A stretch of DNA of 64,000 bases from Pyrrhosoma nymphula (taxonomy: Eukaryota > Arthropoda > Insecta > Odonata > Coenagrionidae). Below the pieces are notes generated by a model. That model made no database searches. It was not told where the DNA came from and saw only the letters and a list, made by a program, of their open reading frames with translations. The translations under genes were made by a program, and so were the position numbers. The stretch covers positions 94,479,434-94,543,433 of the forward strand of contig OY754331.1 of assembly GCA_963573305.1 (NCBI GenBank), in the 5' to 3' direction. Shown piece after piece: positions 23,961 to 33,544 of this stretch (its first letter is position 1; every line of letters starts with the position of its first letter).

Positions 23961-24352
23961 CTGCAAAGTAAAAGAAATATTTATAATCACGGCTAAGTGC
24001 GGATATGTGAATAAGTTGTAATTGAAAGACTCCCAGCTTTCAAATTTAAAGCTGGGTTCACATAGAGGCATAATCAAAGGAACGCGCGTAAGGCGGGAAA
24101 TCATCTAGCCAATCAAAATCCACTGTCGTGACCGGACCCCGGGCGGGAGCGCCGCCCAGGCTCGAACACGGATACGTGGGATCTTGCCCTTGGTGTCGGG
24201 TATCGATAAAGGTACATGGATTGCATTTCAATAAATAGAAAAAGGCATCTACCTTTTATCCGTCTCTCAGCAAGGCTGCGTATCTGGTCTCTGCGGCTCT
24301 GGAGACGGGAGGAGGGCTGGACGGCGCTGGCTGACGGCTCGTGACGGACTAA

Positions 24353-25177
24353 CAAGGGGAGTGTCCGATAACCGGGTCGCAGATCTTGATGAAAATTGGT
24401 ATGCATATAGAACTCTGAATGCTTTTCACGAATCACCCCACATATGGGCGTATATATTCAATAGTTTAAACAAAAAAGGCATTTAAAGATTTATAGATGT
24501 TATAAAAACCCTATATATCACCGGGCGGTATCAAGGTGGTTTGGTCCAGTGGTTAGCGTACTGGGCTTCAGAGCGGAGGGACCGTGTTCGATTCCCGTCG
24601 GCGACAAATTTTTTTATGCTTATTTTCTTTGTTTTTCCGTCGTGGAATTCTCTGTTAAAATCTAATTTTTACTTTTCTATTCGAAGTTTTTTTTTATGAG
24701 TGGAAATATTTTTTTCGCGAATACCATAGGGCTTATTTTTTCTTCTTTCGCGCGAAGTCAACGTAATTTCTTTGTTTCCCCATTCTTTCACCACGCAAAC
24801 TTGATTTGTTCCTTCATTTGCAAGATATCCTCCTGTTGATATAATAATAATACAATAGTCTTAATATTTGTTACATCATTATTTATAAGTCCCACGATCA
24901 AAGATCCCCGTTTTCTTGTTTTGCCGTGCATTGAAAAAAGGACGGGAAAGTGTGATCGGATTATCTACTAATTTCTGTAATCGAATCACCATTTCTCGAT
25001 CTAAATACATACAAATAAATACATTGTAATAAGGCTCGTGTTGGCGAGTGGCGAGAGTGACCACTTGCAGAAAATGTCCATGGCAGCGCAGGAAGGAACC
25101 CCTTTCCCAGCGCATCCGTTCGACCATCTAACTGTTGTTTTCCGAAGGCATTATTGGCCCTCTCTTCGACTCTTCCT
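24353..25177 (+). repeat. Left arm of the pogo-like element
   Basis: Contains the terminal CAAGGGG, the tRNA-like segment at 24536-24604, and reading frames that occur identically in the right arm and are by-products of the repeat. Confidence 0.85.
24536..24604 (+). other. tRNA-like sequence with A and B boxes inside the left arm
   Basis: A box TGGTCCAGTGG at 24542-24552 and B box TGTTCGATTCC at 24585-24595, at tRNA spacing. The cloverleaf does not close: the T stem has mismatches and no acceptor pairing was found. It is a tRNA-derived or mimicking sequence rather than a working tRNA. It faces into the element and could act as a Pol III promoter. Confidence 0.6.
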
Positions 25178-25500
25178 CCAAAAACTCTCGCCAGTGTTAG
25201 AAAGAGTGTGCATTTCGTTGCATGTTCAGTTCACCGTCAACATTTGAACCGCAAGGAGCTGTGATTCTCAAGCAGTAGTGCGTCTGCGATTTTTCTTGTC
25301 GGAGTCGTAAGTCTTCAGTTGCCGAGAGGATATTTGGTTTCATAAAATCCTGAATTTAGATATGCTATTTGAGTTTTAATTCGCAATACACATATCTAAA
25401 ATTTAAATTATTTTATGATAAATTTAATTAATGAAGAAATTTCTTTGGTATTCATCTGTATGGTAAAGTATAATTTAAAGTTCAGGCTTCTCCTACTTAT

Positions 25501-26817
25501 GGATTCGGTACCTGGAACATCTTCCGAAAGAAATAGTTCCACCAGCAATGAAGATGGTCAGGAAAATCTGACCTTGTTTTCTGAAGCCTTCCGTCATTGT
25601 GGCTTTCTCTTGCGTGAAGGTGGATACATTTCGGAGTCTGCTAATGAAGAGCCCTCCCCGCGCTCCGTAGCAGTAGGAGAGGAAATATTTTCAAGAATTT
25701 TGAAAATAATGGATGAGATGGATTTTGAAACGTTTGACGAACTAGTGGGAGAATATGACCCCGATGCTACGAAAGAATATTTGGAATTATCGTCTCCTTC
25801 GACGGAGGATGACAATGGGGGAGAGGAGAAGTCGAGAAGAAGAGAAGTCGTCGTCTTCGAGTGACGTTAACTTCGGATCTTCACCAAAGAAAAGACGCAG
25901 GGTCCCCTTGGAAACGAAAATTAAAGCGGTTACTGTGGCTAAACTCAATCCTCGGTGGTCATTGAAGTCAGTTCGCTGCCGTGTGACACGACGGTTAAAA
26001 CGCCTTGAGGAATTACAATCCTGGGAAAAAGATATCCGTTCCGGTGGAACCAAGAGAGATAAGTGGGATATGATCGACAAATGGACTTATGACAGGTTTT
26101 GCAAATGCAGAGAAAATGGCGAGCATGTGACGACGAGAATGTTACAGCAAGCAGCATCTCAATTTTTGGCCGAGGACTTTCAGTTCAACGCTTCTATGAC
26201 GTGGACTCATCGTTTTTAACAAAAACATAAGATTCGACAGAGGAAAGTCACTATTTGTGACTTGTTCCAAATCTGGAAAACTTTTGACAAGCACGTATTA
26301 AATGCTTTGAACAAGGTATTGGCGCCATTCGCGAAAAAAGAAAAGTTTCTTCTTTTCACCGATTCCTGGGCGGGACAAATGAATCAGGCACTGTACGACG
26401 AACGGTTTAAGGACGACTCCAATGAACCTACCTGCACAATTAAAATTATTCCGCCAAAATTTTACTCCGATTTGCACTCTGTAACGTTTATTTCTATAGA
26501 CAAGTAAAAATATTTATTCTAACGAATTCAAATCGTGACAACTCATCTGCGAGAGTGATAAACGTTCATGCGCTCATTCACAAACAGTTGTCCGCGCCAG
26601 TGTTTCGACCAATGCTTATGAAATCATGGTTTGCTTCCAGACTCTCTAGTGAGCGACAGGTTTTCTTTAATGTAAAACAAGTTTTGTTTCCAGAAGATAT
26701 TTTGAAAACAAAATGTGATTGTGGTGAACAAAGTTTCACAAGGTGTTCTTGGTGTCCTAAATTGTTGTGTTTTAAATGTCTTTTTGACGACTACTATCCG
26801 GAGAGATGCCAACAATG
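25501..26817 (+). pseudogene. Pogo-like transposase, broken
   Basis: The likely start is MDSVPGTSS at 25501. An acidic N-terminus leads to a basic KKRRR stretch, then a DNA-binding region (LQQAASQF, FNASMTWTHRF, HKIRQRKVT) like the second helix-turn-helix of pogo/CENP-B-type transposases. The catalytic part shows LLFTDSWAGQ, and the C-terminus CDCGEQSFTRCSWCPK with CFKCLFDDYYPERC, a cysteine-rich tail known from arthropod members. Breaks: frameshift near 25830, stop TAA at 26217-26219, frameshift near 26480. It lies between the arms and is their likely source enzyme, now inactive. Confidence 0.75.
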
Positions 26818-27025
26818 ACAGAAAAAGATTGACGATTGGCGATTGACTTATTTACCTTGTAAATTTATTATTATTTTATTATTTATTATATTAATTATAA
26901 TATTGAGACAGAATTCAATTGACTTCCGTGCTTAATATCATATGTTTCATTGAAAAACCATTCGGTTCCCAATCCTCGTGATGTGGTTACTCTCTTTAGG
27001 AATGCTGACGAAAAAAAGGATTTAA

Positions 27026-27849
27026 GGAAGGGTCGAAGATAGGGCCAATAATGCCTTCGGAAAACAACAGTTAGATGGTCGAACGGATGCGCTGGGAAAG
27101 GGGTTCCTTCCTGCGCTGCCATGGACATTTTCTGCAAGTGGTCACTCTCGCCACTCGCCAACACGAGCCTTATTACAATGTATTTATTTGTATGTATTTA
27201 GATCGAGAAATGGTGATTCGATTACAGAAATTAGTAGATAATCCGATCACACTTTCCCGTCCTTTTTTCAATGCACGGCAAAACAAGAAAACGGGGATCT
27301 TTGATCGTGGGACTTATAAATAATGATGTAACAAATATTAAGACTATTGTATTATTATTATATCAACAGGAGGATATCTTGCAAATGAAGGAACAAATCA
27401 AGTTTGCGTGGTGAAAGAATGGGGAAACAAAGAAATTACGTTGACTTCGCGCGAAAGAAGAAAAAATAAGCCCTATGGTATTCGCGAAAAAAATATTTCC
27501 ACTCATAAAAAAAAACTTCGAATAGAAAAGTAAAAATTAGATTTTAACAGAGAATTCCACGACGGAAAAACAAAGAAAATAAGCATAAAAAAATTTGTCG
27601 CCGACGGGAATCGAACACGGTCCCTCCGCTCTGAAGCCCAGTACGCTAACCACTGGACCAAACCACCTTGATACCGCCCGGTGATATATAGGGTTTTTAT
27701 AACATCTATAAATCTTTAAATGCCTTTTTTGTTTAAACTATTGAATATATACGCCCATATGTGGGGTGATTCGTGAAAAGCATTCAGAGTTCTATATGCA
27801 TACCAATTTTCATCAAGATCTGCGACCCGGTTATCGGACACTCCCCTTG
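27026..27849 (-). repeat. Right arm of the pogo-like element
   Basis: Inverted copy of 24353-25177. Divergence begins inward of 27026, where the two arms separate. Confidence 0.85.
27597..27667 (-). other. tRNA-like sequence in the right arm
   Basis: Mirror of 24536-24604: A box at 27650-27660 and B box at 27607-27617, both on the minus strand and again facing inward. Confidence 0.6.
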
Positions 27850-28199
27850 TAAGCTATTTCGTGGCACTCACAGGTCACTCGCGTAAACGATTGCTATGTC
27901 AAGGACAGCAAAAGAAGAAAACAATAAAAGGTTTGGTTATATTCAATTTTCTAAATGCTGCCGTTTTTCTTAAAACATGTATTTATCACAACAAGAAGAG
28001 AAACAAAACAAAACAAAAAGAATTCCACTATATACTTGTTCACACGCATAAAAAAACTCTACAAACACAAGAAGTCCCCAAATACACCCATGAACCCCAA
28101 GTTGGCACAACCACACATAAACACACACAAAACAGAATTGTCCTCCCTCATATAGTCATTGTGCGCTTTTCCTCACGGACCACGGGGCATTTCTCGGGG

Positions 28200-28523
28200 T
28201 CTGCCATCCGGACCCCAGCCCCAGTGGTTTTTCTCCACATCTAAGGGGTGGCACGGTTTTATTGTCAAGTGCGGCGCCCCCGGTTCGGGAATCTTCCCGA
28301 AGAGGAGCGCCGCCTCGGCCTACTCTTGGTCCGCGGACCTCAGGTATAGAGTCAGCCCCACCTCATTCCCCCAGATATGCTTTTCCAGCAGCCGCCCCGC
28401 CACCTGGACGTCCCGCAGCCATTGGAAGGGGTTGGCTGCCCATTCCAGCCCGTCCACTACTATCCAGTATTCACCCCAGGTGGCGGCGGCGGCCCAGGGG
28501 TCTCCGACTGTTCCGGTCACCAT
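28200..28523 (-). pseudogene. Unidentified retroelement-like reading frame beside the env relic
   Basis: A tryptophan-rich frame begins at an ATG at 28521-28523 (MVTGTVGDPWAAAATWGEY), stops at 28320, and continues past the stop in a similar style to about 28200. It lies downstream, on the same strand and in the same GC-rich block, of the env-like relic, so both probably come from one retroelement. No domain was recognised; gag-like or accessory are guesses. Confidence 0.3.
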
Positions 28524-28746
28524 GTCTTGTGTTTGTTGTTTCTGTGTTTGTATTCCCGGCTATGAAAAATCAGAGAGAGGAAACAAATGTACAACCAGCA
28601 CAACAAAAGAAAAAAAAGGAAGAGAAAGAAAAAGAGAAAACAAAACCAAATCCGAAAGAGAGGAAGAAATGCAGAACTAAAAAAAACAAAAATATAACTG
28701 ATCTCAATAAAAAAATATGCAAAAAAACGGGAAATTTTGGCAGAGG

Positions 28747-29600
28747 TTATAGGGGCCGCGGTATCCTTCCGCGCTGGGGTAGAGGGCTGGACGGTGCCGG
28801 CGATGTCTTCGGCTCCTCCGGCTCCGCGGGAGCTGATGGTGCGGGGTCTGGAGCTCGCAAGCGCAGCAACTCCACCTCCTCTGGAACCGCTGGCACGGCT
28901 CTAGTGGTCCTCGTCCTCCTGTATCGGCGGGTGATCAGACCGCCTATGACTAGTAGGATGACAAGTCCCAGTAGCGCCCCTCCTAGGTACGGGAGGTCCG
29001 TTGTGACACCCTCCATTGCTGGCCTGGTGTCTCTTCTAAACCCTCGGCCTCGGACAGTATCTGCTCCACCTGCGCCGTCGAGATGTCTGCTCCTCCGCCG
29101 TGCGTCGCCGCTACCGCCGCGATGACAGCCTCTAGATGATGCTGCCGTTCTGCAGTCGGAGCGGTGAAATACGCCCTGAGTCCCTTCGGCAGGATCCGAT
29201 GGATGTCCGGCATGGAGACTTCCTCTGCTCTCGGCGAGACGCGCTGGCTGCGGTGTTGACATGACGTCAGCACCTGTCCCTCGATGTATGCGGAGCACCC
29301 GTCTCTCAGCTCGACGACTCCCGTCCCGGCGAGAAAGCTCTCCGTGACGTTGAGCGCCTCCTTCTCCGCGGGGCATCGCTGCAGAATGCGGATGCGATGC
29401 GGCACGCTGAATACCCAGCGGTTTGTGCCTTTGCTTCGGAAGAATAGGGGTCTGGGGCGGTTGATTAGTCTAGTGTCACAGTCAAGGGGTTTCTCCTCGC
29501 CCGTATAAATGCTGTGGAGGCATGAGGAGTACGGATACCCCGTTACTTGTCGTCTCGGGAGCATATTGTCACAGGGCCGTAAGTGCAGCCATTCATCGTT
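28747..29600 (-). pseudogene. Endogenous envelope-like glycoprotein relic (C-terminal part)
   Basis: Two overlapping minus-strand frames (28983-29645 and 28747-29376) together look like the later part of a retrovirus-like envelope: a cysteine-containing ectodomain, then a hydrophobic membrane segment of about 20 residues (around 28935-28995, leucine/valine/isoleucine/glycine-rich) followed by a basic stop-transfer stretch and a proline-rich tail. The ectodomain and membrane segment are in different frames, so a frameshift near 29040-29060 breaks the gene. The N-terminal part is missing, cut at about 29600 where a LINE fragment begins. Arthropod LTR elements with env genes are the likely source. 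No LTR was identified. Confidence 0.5.
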
Positions 29601-29602
29601 AA

Positions 29603-29850
29603 ACCGTAAAAAAGCTTTGGAAGTAGGCGTTGAATGCATTGGCATTTTCTATGTTACCGTTTAACCTTTCGCCTTTGTCGCTTTTAAGTATGGGTACCGT
29701 TGATTCACTTCCTTGAACTTCCTTTCCACACGACCAAAATGTTTTGAGATTTTCCCTCAAGTATTAGCCCAGTATTTTGTTTTTGAAATTATTTTGTTTT
29801 AAAGTATCAAGTAATCTTAGTATTGACATAAATTTTGGTAGATTTACTAT
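29603..29850 (-). pseudogene. LINE ORF2 fragment before the RT domain
   Basis: The minus strand reads ENLKTFWSCGKEVQG, then STVPILKSDKG, then ENANAFNAYFQSFFT, the linker between endonuclease and RT in CR1/Jockey-type LINEs (FW..V........P.L...G......K...LN.FF.S.FT). It stops abruptly at 29600 against the env relic. A stop lies upstream near 29765. Confidence 0.65.
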
Positions 29851-29939
29851 CGTTTCCACTGAAATGTACACACCCACACGCCCCCCATTGTACTGATTTA
29901 ATTGAATGGGGCCGGGTCGGAAAAAACTTGGGTTGGGTT

Positions 29940-29982
29940 AGAGGCCCTCTTTTAGCAAAGATTTGCTAATAGAGGGCCTCTA
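29940..29982. mobile_element. 43-bp hairpin insertion with 9-bp flanking repeats
   Basis: GGTTGGGTT occurs on both sides (29931-29939 and 29983-29991) of a hairpin with arms AGAGGCCCTCTTTTAGCAAA and AGAGGCCCTCTATTAGCAAA (one mismatch, two-base loop). The opposite arm of the Tc1-like element lacks it, so it is an insertion. Class unknown. Confidence 0.55.
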
Positions 29983-30186
29983 GGTTGGGTTGTCACACGA
30001 GGCTAGCTGCGGCCTTTGCCTTTACGTCACCGAGAGCAAAAGCCCTAACGAAAGGAATGCACTGGGGAAACTCACGTCCACGCACACGTTGGGCCGATCT
30101 GAGTCTTTTCTTTCGAGCTCCGTCGCGAGGTTTTTCCTCTCCCTAGATTCAGATTTGGATTCACCGTGAGTGTCTCAATAGGAAGC

Positions 30187-30276
30187 TTCTCCGTAGCCGA
30201 GTTGGTTAATTTTGTTGGTTGGTTGGTAGGCGCGGAAGTTGAGGCGGGGTTCTGGTAGGGTTCGAATCCGAAATAA
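30187..30276 (+). other. tRNA-like sequence in the left Tc1-like arm
   Basis: A box TAGCCGAGTTGG at 30194-30205 and B box GGTTCGAATCC at 30259-30269. The mirrored copy in the right arm is shorter between the boxes. No complete cloverleaf. It faces into the element. Confidence 0.55.
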
Positions 30277-31149
30277 GGCTAAAAGATGCATTATTAATAT
30301 CAACACAATTTATACAGTTGACAAAAGAAAGGGTTGAAACGGATTTTTTTTATTTACGGCTTAATTTATAATAATGACTATCTACGTTACCACATTTATT
30401 TCTTAACTGATTTCATTCACTAAAAGAAAAAAAAGCATTGGAAGTGTCCGTGGTGTTTGCATCTTTGTCCCCTTGCAGTGAATTGCCATCAAATCTCCGA
30501 TTAGTTAAATACCTGCTCAATATATCTACTTACAATCCTCTCTAAATAACCAAATACATTCTTAGTTGCGAGTTTGAAAAATGAATGTAATTCAATTGAT
30601 AATCTTTATTTTCAAACTTCTAGTACTTGGTCACGTAAAAATGTGAGAGATGTGATTTAAAGTACGAACGCTTTCCTTCCAGTGGGTGTTCGAACCACAG
30701 TAAGTTATAAGGACCAGGTGGAAATAAATAGGCATATCAGCTCTTTCACCCTAAATTATCTGACGATTAATAATCATTATATATGGATGACCGAAATCGA
30801 CGTCACCCATATCTTCAACCTTTTCAATAATTTTGTATAATCATACGGAAATATTTCTATTTGAATATATTGTTGCCTCACCATCTGATTGCACCTCTAG
30901 CTAGGTAAGTAGGTGTTAAAATTGCGCATTAACCTTGGGCCAATTTTGTATTTTTCCTCTTTACGAAATTACATGAATAAACTGAAGTTATTATTTCATT
31001 GAAAATGAATCTGAATTTTATTTGACCATGATGCATTTAGACACATTAAATAGATTTTTGGCAATGCGATTAGTATATCCGTGATTATGTGCTTCAAACC
31101 TCGGAGACAGCTTGTGTAAGAACGTCGTAATGTAACGTGCTGAGTCTTC

Positions 31150-31288
31150 TGAGCTCTCTGTCGCTGAAAGAGACATTGTTGAGATGGTAGCCTCAGGAAT
31201 ATCTATCTCTGATGTGGCGAGAAGGATGGGTGTTGAAATGGAATCACCGTTCGGAGGTGGGGTCGCCGCTATGCAGACGGCAACGACG
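31150..31288 (+). pseudogene. Tc1-like transposase, N-terminal helix-turn-helix fragment
   Basis: Reads ELSVAERDIVEMVASG then ISISDVARRMGVEME, the first DNA-binding helix-turn-helix of Tc1-type transposases (R..I..L...G.S...IAR..GVS). The frame is cut at 31288 by a Transib-like insertion and resumes at 32419. Confidence 0.7.
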
Positions 31289-32418
31289 CACAGTGGGGCC
31301 AAACCCCACTTTAGACGGACAAAAGTCCAAATATTTTACAATCAACTCCAAAATAGGCATGTGTATGTTTATGAGATTGTTTAAATGAAAGCTGATTTCA
31401 AATTTTCAGTATTTAGTGTATTTTATGATTTTATTGGAAAGTTTTTTTTTTTCAATTTTTGGCAATAAAATTATTTTTCAGTAGAATAATATGAACGAAT
31501 CAAATTAAAAATGTTCACGAAAATGAGATGGTCGTCGAAAATGAATCTGCTATAAAATTTACAAAATTATTTTTGTAATCACCTTTGCAAAATATTTTCA
31601 TGTGTCATAGAAAATAAGATACGATTTGCACAGAAGTTTCACAGAGCTGAGATTTCAAAACTCTCAGCCCTGGTGTAATAAACATCACCACTTGTAACTA
31701 AGAGTGGACATAATACATATTGCATCCAAATTTGACTTATTACAAACTAGTAATAACTTCATAAACAGATATTATTTACGGTACTTGCATTTGATTTCCA
31801 TGATTGAAATTGTTTATATTATAGTTTACCCGTTGCCATGCGGCCAAAGCGGCCGAATGAATTTCCTATCCGCCTCTCGTGCATAGTAACTTTAAGCCCT
31901 TTTGCAACTCAATGGCAGTTGATTTCTTTTCCAATCTCTAGCTTCGACTTAAATGAGTAATATATCTCAAAATTACGATACGATTCCGTCCGATTATATC
32001 ATTTTTTTCTAAATAATTAAAACTTTTCATTTTGAAAAATCAATAAATTTTCATTCGTGATAATTAATTACTCCTCGCGTATTTTCTTACAAAAATAAAT
32101 TTTAAAATCATATTCACACTCTACTTGCTTATTTCAATCGATTGAAAGTTGAAAAAATGAAATAGAGGACACCAGTATGCTGTACTAATAGTTTCAAATC
32201 GACTGTCCAATTCGGCGTCTGCGTCCGTGGGACCAGTGCTCCGCCATTCTCTCACTTTGACACTCATTTCTACGCGCAGGTGCAAACTTACCAACCTGTG
32301 AAATAGACCGTTACGTAGTTCAAACATCTGGTTACCCAACCTAGTATTTCAGAAACCCTAATTCAAACTTTCATTTTTGGACTTTTGTCAGCCTAAAGTG
32401 GGGTTTGGCCCCACTGTG
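31289..32418. mobile_element. Transib-like non-autonomous element with RSS-like ends and CGACG duplication
   Basis: Perfect 5-bp duplication CGACG at 31284-31288 and 32419-32423. The terminal inverted repeats are about 43 bp with two mismatches. Each begins CACAGTG (31289-31295; inverted at 32412-32418), followed by a 23-base spacer and ACAAAAGTC (31319-31327; inverted at 32380-32388). Transib elements are known for 5-bp CGNCG-type duplications and termini like recombination signal sequences. No transposase was found inside, so it depends on another element. It splits the Tc1-like transposase. Confidence 0.8.
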
Positions 32419-32762
32419 CGACGCCTTGAACAGTAGGCATTGACCGGGGAAGCTGCACTTCAGCAGCGGTAGACAATAGAATTGCTCACTCCGCCCAAGA
32501 AAACACTTTGAAAAGCCAAGGGGCTGAGGGAACTCGGCAACATTTAAATCTAGAATTCAGTTATTCCACTGTTCGACGGCGCCTCCATGAGGCGGGACTA
32601 AAATGCCATCAGCCTGCACAAAAGCCACTATTATCATGAACTGGCAAGACTGCGGTTCGCAGAAAAGTTCTTCAACAGTCAGCATGCATTTTTGGACGAG
32701 AAGACGTTTAGGAGTGACTGCAACGGCAGAATGCACTTGTGGCGTCCACGTAATGCGCGGTA
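32419..32762 (+). pseudogene. Tc1-like transposase, middle fragment
   Basis: Carries STVRRRLHEAGLKCHQPAQK, RFAEKFFNSQHAFLDEKTF and MHLWRPRNAR in slightly shifted frames: the second DNA-binding unit and start of the catalytic domain of Tc1-like transposases. A stop follows KPLLS. It is cut at about 32762 by the dispersed repeat. Confidence 0.75.
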
Positions 32763-32763
32763 A

Positions 32764-33050
32764 GCATGGGCGCCCATACACGGGGCAAGGGGGGGCCGCG
32801 CCCCCCCCTATAGCCTCCCGGAAAAAAATAACAGGTAAGGGAAAATTTAATTTATTATTGTTTTTGCAGGATTAAATTAATATTTTGTTTTCAAATTTAG
32901 GAAATTGTCATGCATCTAAGATGTTCCAAAAATGAACTCCTGAGACCTCAAATTTACTAAACATTCCGTGACCCGGGAGGAGCCCTCCCGGGCTCAGACC
33001 CCCCTTCTTAAACCTATGTCTTAGCCCCCCCGGAAAATATTGTAAGGGTA
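32764..33050. repeat. Dispersed repeat, copy 2
   Basis: Pair of 2408-2690, with the same block order and the same minus-strand peptide. It begins directly after a Tc1 transposase codon series, so it was mobile. Long G and C runs (32787-32809) differ in length between copies. Confidence 0.65.
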
Positions 33051-33299
33051 AATAACCTGTAAGTTCATATATTATATACTGAATGTATTGATTCAGTACC
33101 AGAATTTTGTCTCTGTTGATTTTTCTCTCGAATGAGAGAAATAAAAATTTATCACTAGTAAAATACATAGGAATGTTTAAGTTAAATAATAGTGAATAAC
33201 TTGGTGAATCCACATAAAATTATTCACATACGATTTAAGTTTCGCTGCAGCACAGCAACATCATGTGATAATCGAATTGATCGAAGGTGATTCAATAAT

Positions 33300-33332
33300 C
33301 ACCTGAGGATGCGGTTCTACAGCGAAACCTAG
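33300..33332 (+). other. Penelope-type hammerhead-like motif
   Basis: CCTGAGGATGCGG, a short loop, then AGCGAAACC with an AT-rich tail (TTGTAAATAAATC). The order fits the terminal repeats of Penelope-like elements; clear long arms were not found. Confidence 0.45.
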
Positions 33333-33544
33333 CTTGTAAATAAATCATTTGAAATGAAATTACGAAGTTAATCATTATTATTTACTATGAATCAGTTCCA
33401 GAAAGTTACGCCATAATCGATTAATTTTAGTAACTTCTAGAGTTAAAAATATTTAAAGCTTCAAAGCCAATTTATTACGCTCGGTAACTGCAAAAATAAC
33501 AACACATAGTACCGTCACTGTTTCCAATAATATTATTTTAAATA

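Larger units (their letters stand above)
24353..27849 (+). mobile_element. Pogo-like DNA transposon with 825-bp inverted arms
   Basis: The left arm (24353-25177) and right arm (27026-27849) are exact inverted copies as far as I could follow base by base, with no indels: every left position x maps to 52202-x. The termini read CAAGGGGAGTGTCC. TAA flanks both sides (24350-24352, 27850-27852), compatible with a TA or TAA duplication. The middle carries a broken pogo/Tc1-type transposase. Each arm holds a tRNA-like sequence. Arms this long and identical point to recent insertion or arm homogenisation. Confidence 0.85.

Noticed and set aside
24536..24604. Functional tRNA gene
   Set aside because: A and B boxes are good, but the T stem has mismatches and no acceptor stem forms.
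27075..27323. 82-codon frame occurring twice (also 24879-25127)
   Set aside because: The two copies are the same sequence in the inverted arms of the pogo-like element; no domain and no independent conservation.
28262..29125. 287-codon plus-strand reading frame rich in proline, arginine and lysine
   Set aside because: It is antisense to the env-like relic and to a GC-rich block, shows only low-complexity composition and crosses an A-rich simple tract; no domain.
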